DNA of 64,000 nucleotides from Muscardinus avellanarius (lineage: Eukaryota > Chordata > Mammalia > Rodentia > Gliridae). The position numbers and the translations under genes were made by a program. Below the pieces are notes generated by a model. It saw only the letters and a program-made list of their open reading frames with translations. It was not told where the DNA came from and did no database searches. The DNA lies in the NCBI GenBank assembly GCA_963383645.1, contig OY726571.1, positions 21,317,599 to 21,381,598 of the forward strand, in the 5' to 3' direction. Position 1 is the stretch's first letter; the number at the start of each line of letters is the position of its first letter. This document shows positions 54,724 through 61,000 of this stretch, piece after piece.

Positions 54724-57700
54724 AGCCTCACATGGAAAGATACTACCAAAGGGATTAACAAATATTAATTTAAGAAGAGTGAAATTTAAATAAACATGGC
54801 AAATTTTAAAGAAACTTACACGTGTTTTTTTGCTCTTGGACTGATTAAAATCCTTCCTTGGCTTAATGCTTTCTGTTATGATGAGTTTTGAAGAGACTGA
54901 GTCTAATGAATTCCCATAAAAACGCTGAAAAGTGTAGTATTTTTGCAAGCATTTAAGAAAGTCAGGGTCTCTAGATTTTTCTGAAAAAGAAAAGACAAAT
55001 ATAAAATTGCCATGTTTTTTACAGTTTTCTTCCTAATTCTTATTATCATCCTGTATAAGCATGTGCAATTTTATTTCTGGCATGGGACAGTAATTTAATC
55101 TGATTACTTTGCTTATGAGGAAACTTAAATCAGGCCATCTCTTATGCATAGAAGAGTTCCTCGTATTGTTTGTATTGCTTAAAGGATGGAGGTTATAAAA
55201 CCATTTTTATAGCATACTTCCAAAAGCATATATTACAGTGCTACATAAAATAACAGATTTTGAGCATTGTTTTTGCCATCTGCCCTGTAAATGAATTTAA
55301 GAAAGAGAAAGGCAGAGGGAGGCTTAAGAAACAACCCATCTAGATATTTGACTTCTTGTACCTCTGAGTAGAAAACAAAAGCAAAACAAAACAGCCACAG
55401 ACCAAGAGTTTGGCAGGCAAAAAACACTCTCTCCATAATAAAAATCCAATGACAGAAAGGCTCAAAAATCGAAGTATGTCTTATTTCTTTATCCCCTCAC
55501 ATACATACATCCCTGCAATATTTACTTAAATAGAATAACTAAGATGGCTAATTTCTTTTATGTCTGATGTATATACATCAAGCCAAACCACTTGGAATGA
55601 TGTGAAGGATTAATCTAAAAATCACCTCATATATTGCAATATCTTGGGAGCTATTTCAGCAGGATGGTAGAATATTTCAGATGAGCATACTTGCTATACA
55701 GACTCCTACAGTTTTCTGAAAATAAGTTTTGTCTACTCCAAGGAGGATGGGTGATCACTAAGAAGGTGAGAAGGAATGAATGAGGGAGACAAGATCCTTG
55801 ACTCAATCTCCATTGATCTACTGGTAGAGACCTCCTGGGATTCCTTCCACAGTTTTAGCCACCCTGAACCTGAAGGCAGATACAGTGCTAGGGTTTACGA
55901 CACTCAGTCCACAGTTAAAACCACTTGAAACATTAGAGTCTTCAAGGAATACACAAATTTCTTAAACCACAAACCAGCTTGACTTACAACAGCATCTAGC
56001 TCTTGTATGGACAAACACCATATTTTATTTTTTATTTTTATTGGTGCATTGTAATCATATATCACATTGGAATACAAGACTTGAGAGGATATACAAGCAC
56101 ACATCCTCCAATTAGCCCTCATCCAGCCCCCATCCCATCCCCTCCCCTTCCCTCGATCCCATGCTTTTTTGTTGATTAACTTTGATACATTTGTTTATGT
56201 ACCTCCTGCATTTTAAAGAGGCTCCATCCTCTGCTATTCCATACCCTCTGATTGGTCACCTTAGTTGCTTCACTATAGGGCCCTTTCTATACCTCTACCT
56301 CTTCCTGTTGCCCCTTTCCTCCTAGCTATTGCTGATTAGGGGAAGCATCTGGTTTTTATTTTCTGCGATATTTCTCTGTGCATGCCACGTTGCAAGTACC
56401 GATCCCACTCTTGACGGCCCCAATAGTGGCTTGATTACCCGGTGGACTGATCCAGACCTTGCTGGCTCAAGCGGCGGCCTTGCCTCAAGGCAGGTTCTGA
56501 TGCTGGCCATTGGCCCCAGCACCAGCCTAACCCCTAGGCAGGCTCCAATACCGGCCTCGAAGGCCACACCACCAGCCTTGCCTCACAGCAGTCTCCAATC
56601 CCAGTCTTGCTGGCCCCAGCACCGGCCTAACCCCTCGGCAGGCTCCGATCCAGACCTCGGAGGCCCCAGCACCAGCCTTGCCTCATGGCAAGCTCCGATC
56701 CCGGCCATGCTGCCCCAGCTCCGGCCTAAACCCTCGGGAGGCTCCGATCCCAGCCTCAGAGGCCCTAGTAGCGGCCTTGCCTCCTGGCAGGCTCCAATGC
56801 CAGCCATTGGCCCTGGCATCAGCCTAACCCCTCGGCAGGCTCTGATCCCAGCCTCGGAGGCCCCAGCACCGGCCTTGCCTCATGGCAGGCTCTGATCCTG
56901 GCCATGCTGGCCCCAGCACCAGCCTAACCCCTCGGCAGGCTCCGATCCAGACCTCGGAGGCCCCAGCACCAGCCTTGCCTCACGGTAGGCTCCGATCCCA
57001 GTCTTGCTGGCCCCGGCACCGGCCTAACCCCTCAGCAGGCTCCGATTCCGGCCTCAAAGGCCTCAGTAGCGGCTTTGCCTCACGGAAGGCTCCAGTTCCA
57101 GCTGCTGGCCCTGGCACTGGCCTAACCCCTTGGCAGGCTCCAATCCCAGCCTCAGAGGCCCCAGCACCGGCCTTGCCTCGCGGCAGGCTTTAATGCTAGC
57201 CGCTGGCCCCAGCACCAGCCTTGCCTCATGGCAGGCTCCGATCCCAGCCTCACTGGCCCCAGCATTGGCCTAACCCCTCGGCAGGCTCCGATCCCAACCT
57301 CGGAGGCCCCAGTAGTGGCCTTGCCTCACAGCAGGCTCTGATGTCTGCCATTGGCCCAGCACCGGCCAAACCCCTCGGCAGTCTTTGGTCCCAGCCTCGA
57401 AGTCCCCAGCACTGGCCTTGCCTCACAGCAGGCTCCAATGCTGGCCTCACTGGCCCCAGCACCGGCCTAACCCCTTGGCAGGCTCCAATCCCGGCCTCAG
57501 AGGCTCCAGCACCAGCCTTGCTTCACAGCAGACTCCAATCCCAGCTTTGCTGTATCCGTCACCAGCCTCACCCCTCGGCAGGCTCCAATCCGAGCACCCT
57601 CTTCGCCCAACCATTTGTCCCATGTTCTCAAGGGTGCGCAAACACCATATTTTTGAACTTCCTTCTAAGACACTTAAAAACCTACACGCAAATGACCATT

Positions 57701-58007
57701 AATAAACAAAATGGAAATTTTTCCCATAACTATCTTTCTAACGTACATTTAAATCCCCTATGTAATATTCTTCAAAGATTTTAGTTTGTGGCTTCTAATG
57801 TAAAAATAAAAGGCAGAGAGTGAGAAAGATTTCAATTCATCTCAGCAGGCACAGAGCTCACCATCCATATTGTCCTTTGTTCTGTCATAATCGTCACTGA
57901 GGGGTCTGTGAGAGTGCCAATGCACAAGTTCATCAAATTCCTTTTGCTTACCCAGAGAAGTAACGATAGGATCATCACTGTGAGACAAAAATAAATAGAT
58001 GTTTATT

Positions 58008-58046
<39 letters not shown>

Positions 58047-61000
58047 TTTTTGCCAGTCTGGGGTATGGAACCCAGAGGCATTTGACCTCCGAGCTACACC
58101 CCCTGCCCATTTTTTTTTATTCTTTATTTTGAAACAGGGTCTCACTGAGTTGTGAAGAGCCTCACTAAGTAGCTGAGGCTGTCCACGAACTGCGATCCTC
58201 CAGTCTCAGCTTCCCAAATGCTGTGATTACAAGCGTGCGCCACCATGCCCAGCTAGATGTTTATTTTTAATAGCATGGCTCTAAATATAGCAGATTTCAC
58301 TTATGTAACAGTCATTGGATATCATGGTTACTTTTCCTCTTTCTGTGATTCTGTAACAGTCTCATCAACACCAGTAAATATTCACTAGTTAAAAACAGGT
58401 GACTGCTGGGCGTGGTAGTGCATGCTTGTAATTCCAGTATTGGGGAGGCAGAGACCGGGGATTTCAGTTTGCAGACAGACTCAGCTACTTAGCAAAGCTC
58501 TTTGCTACTCAGTGAGACCCTGTTTCAAAAAATGAAGTCTAAAAAAATAGGATTGGGTGTGTAGCTCTGAAGTAGAATGCCCCTAGATTCCATCCCCAGT
58601 ACCGCAAAAAAAAAAAAAAAAAAAAATCAACAAAAATGTGAGTGTACTGATGGTGTACTCTAAGATTCAAATCATATATATAACATATAAATATATGTTT
58701 GCAAGGTGGTCATCAAAGGTCATTGAACTTTTTATATTAAGTTTATGTATGTTATATACTACATGTAATAATCAATTTCAATCTTTAATAAATAACTCAT
58801 TCATTCCATACAATCATTAAAGCACATTGTTTGCCCTCTACCTTTTTAGGAAAGGAAAATCTTTCAAAATGTCTCCAGCAAACTTATCAACCACACTAGA
58901 AGACATTGGAATAAAACCCAAATTAGGCATCTTTTCCTTGCAGCCATCTATAAACAAAAAATTAAGACAGGGTCAAATGCAAAATTTTATACAAGCATTT
59001 TACATACTATTTTCTAAAATTTCCCATAGAAAACATTCTTATTGATATATTTGTCAATCCCAGTCCTACAGAATATAAAAAAGACAGTAATTGGGCATAT
59101 AGGTAGGCAATATCAAGTTCCTATTTAATTTGTTTGATGTTGTAAAAAATGTGTAGTTAAAGTGAAATTTGAGCCAGGCAAGGTGGCGCACACTTGTAAT
59201 CCCTGCACTTGGGAAGCGGAGACAGGAGGATCGAGCAGGTTCAAAGCCAGCCGCGCTGGCTTACAGACTCTGTGTCCAAATAAAATATAAAATAGGTCTG
59301 GGAGTGTAGCCCAGAGGTAGAAGGGTTCCATCACCAGTACCACCAAAAAAGAAAAAAAAATAGTGAAATTTGGATGTTCTTTCTAAAATGCAGAATCTAG
59401 GGAGAAAATGGGACATGTGAGAGACTCCAGACAAAGGAGGAAAAACCTTAGATGAGTGGAGAAGGTGGCCTAACTGAGGGAGAGGGGAGGGAGAAGAGGG
59501 AAACACCTCAGTGGATGTGATGTACATACACAAGCTTATCTAAGTCAGTCACTGGGCTGAGAGTGGGAAGGAGGGGGAGGAATAGAGCAGAAATTGGGGG
59601 AGGGCACAATAAGTGCTGTATGCATGCATGCCTCTATCACCCTGAACTTCATCAGGATGTATGATTACAATGCACCATTTTTAAAAGATCAAATAAAAAA
59701 AAATAAAAAATAAGAAAAATGCTTTTTAAAATGTGTAGTACATTCTGTATATGATAATTACAAAATCTAAAGTACTTAAGGGTTCTAGTTCCATGGATTG
59801 TTCTCTTAGTGACCCATTTCCTCAATTCTTTAATAAATGTTCACTTGCACATATATTTAACAGATAACTCTATAAACCAGGCTTTATCGTTTGTTACTCA
59901 TAGGAATTTGCCACATCCCTTTGGTGAAACTGAGATGCAGGAGGAGAGACTCTAGATAAAGGGAAAAAAATCCTAATGGAGTGATGGAGGGGGTCTGAGG
60001 GAGGGAAGTCGGCGGGGGTAGGGAGACTCCATGGAGCAAACATTTCAGTGGACATGCTGTGCACACAAATTCATCAATGTCAATCTCAGCGTCATGCACA
60101 GGGAGGGTGAAGGGGTGAGAGGGAGGCACGAGAGGCTCATGGAGTGCTGTGTGCATGTATGACTCTCACTCTGAACTTCATCATGACATATGATTTCAAT
60201 TCACCAGTAAAATATAAAATTAAAATATAAAAGGGCTGTTCGCTCTTCTTTTGTTCTTTGGCCCATAAGCTTCCCCTTCTCAGTTTTGTATGTATGTTTG
60301 TTTGTCTCTAGAGAAGGTCTCATATTGCTCAATCTGGTCTTGAAGTTGGTTATGTTCAAGCGCTAGGACTACAGACCACACACCCAGCTCCTCCACTTCT
60401 ATTGTTTTGCCCTTAACTATAGTTATATGAAAAAATGCTGCATAACTTTTACCTAGTATTTCAAAGTTTTTATACAAAGATTTATTTTTTCAGGAGATCT
60501 ACACTGCCATATTTCTGAAAACATAATTCATATATATCTGGATTTTTATCAGCAACATTAATTACATGTAAAACATAACTTTTCAAAACAGTAGTCACAA
60601 TATACCACCCCAAAGATATGACTATTACTAACTTGCTAACAAGTTATTTATCCTTGCAGCATTGAGTTAGGAATATTTTCAAAACATATGCTTTTATTTC
60701 AAGTTAATTTAAGAATCTATTACCTTTGATTGGTGATGGGTTATTTATAAGAAAATGAAGTTCTGTTGTTCTCAAAGGAAATGGCTCGCCCACTTTAAAC
60801 TTTCTTACCAACTTCAATACAGTATTCCAGAGATGTTCATAATCCTTCATAATGGCATCTCCCACATTTAAATTTAGGCCTATGTAACAATTAAAAACAC
60901 AATATTAAAAATTACACACACATACATGTAAGCACATACATTCTGACTAAATTTATAGAGTTCAAAAGTATATGCCAAATAGTGAAATGTCAAGTGATCT

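Larger units (their letters stand above)
56027..57638 (-). mobile_element. Composite retroelement: GC-rich VNTR plus L1-like 3' end
   Basis: A 1612-bp unit bounded by the 15-bp duplication CAAACACCATATTTT (56012-56026 and 57639-57653). Read on the minus strand it has a short leader, about 23 tandem GC-rich units of 49-50 bp, about 200 bp of unique sequence, then an L1-like 3' untranslated end (purine-rich, then TGATTACAATGCACCAATAA) and an A-rich tail. Duplication and tail show insertion by target-primed reverse transcription as one unit. It is in sense orientation in the DDX60 intron between exons D and E. It may be an internally deleted L1 with a monomer-repeat 5' region, or an SVA-like non-autonomous composite. 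Confidence 0.82.

Noticed and set aside
56440..57600. A CRISPR-like array of regular repeats
   Set aside because: Eukaryotic context, no conserved repeat/unique spacer alternation; a plain minisatellite within a retroelement.
56329..57784. Long open frames of 100-190 codons on both strands with proline/serine/alanine repeats
   Set aside because: They exist because the ~50-bp units lack stops in several frames. Overlapping frames on both strands and no start context make a protein unlikely.
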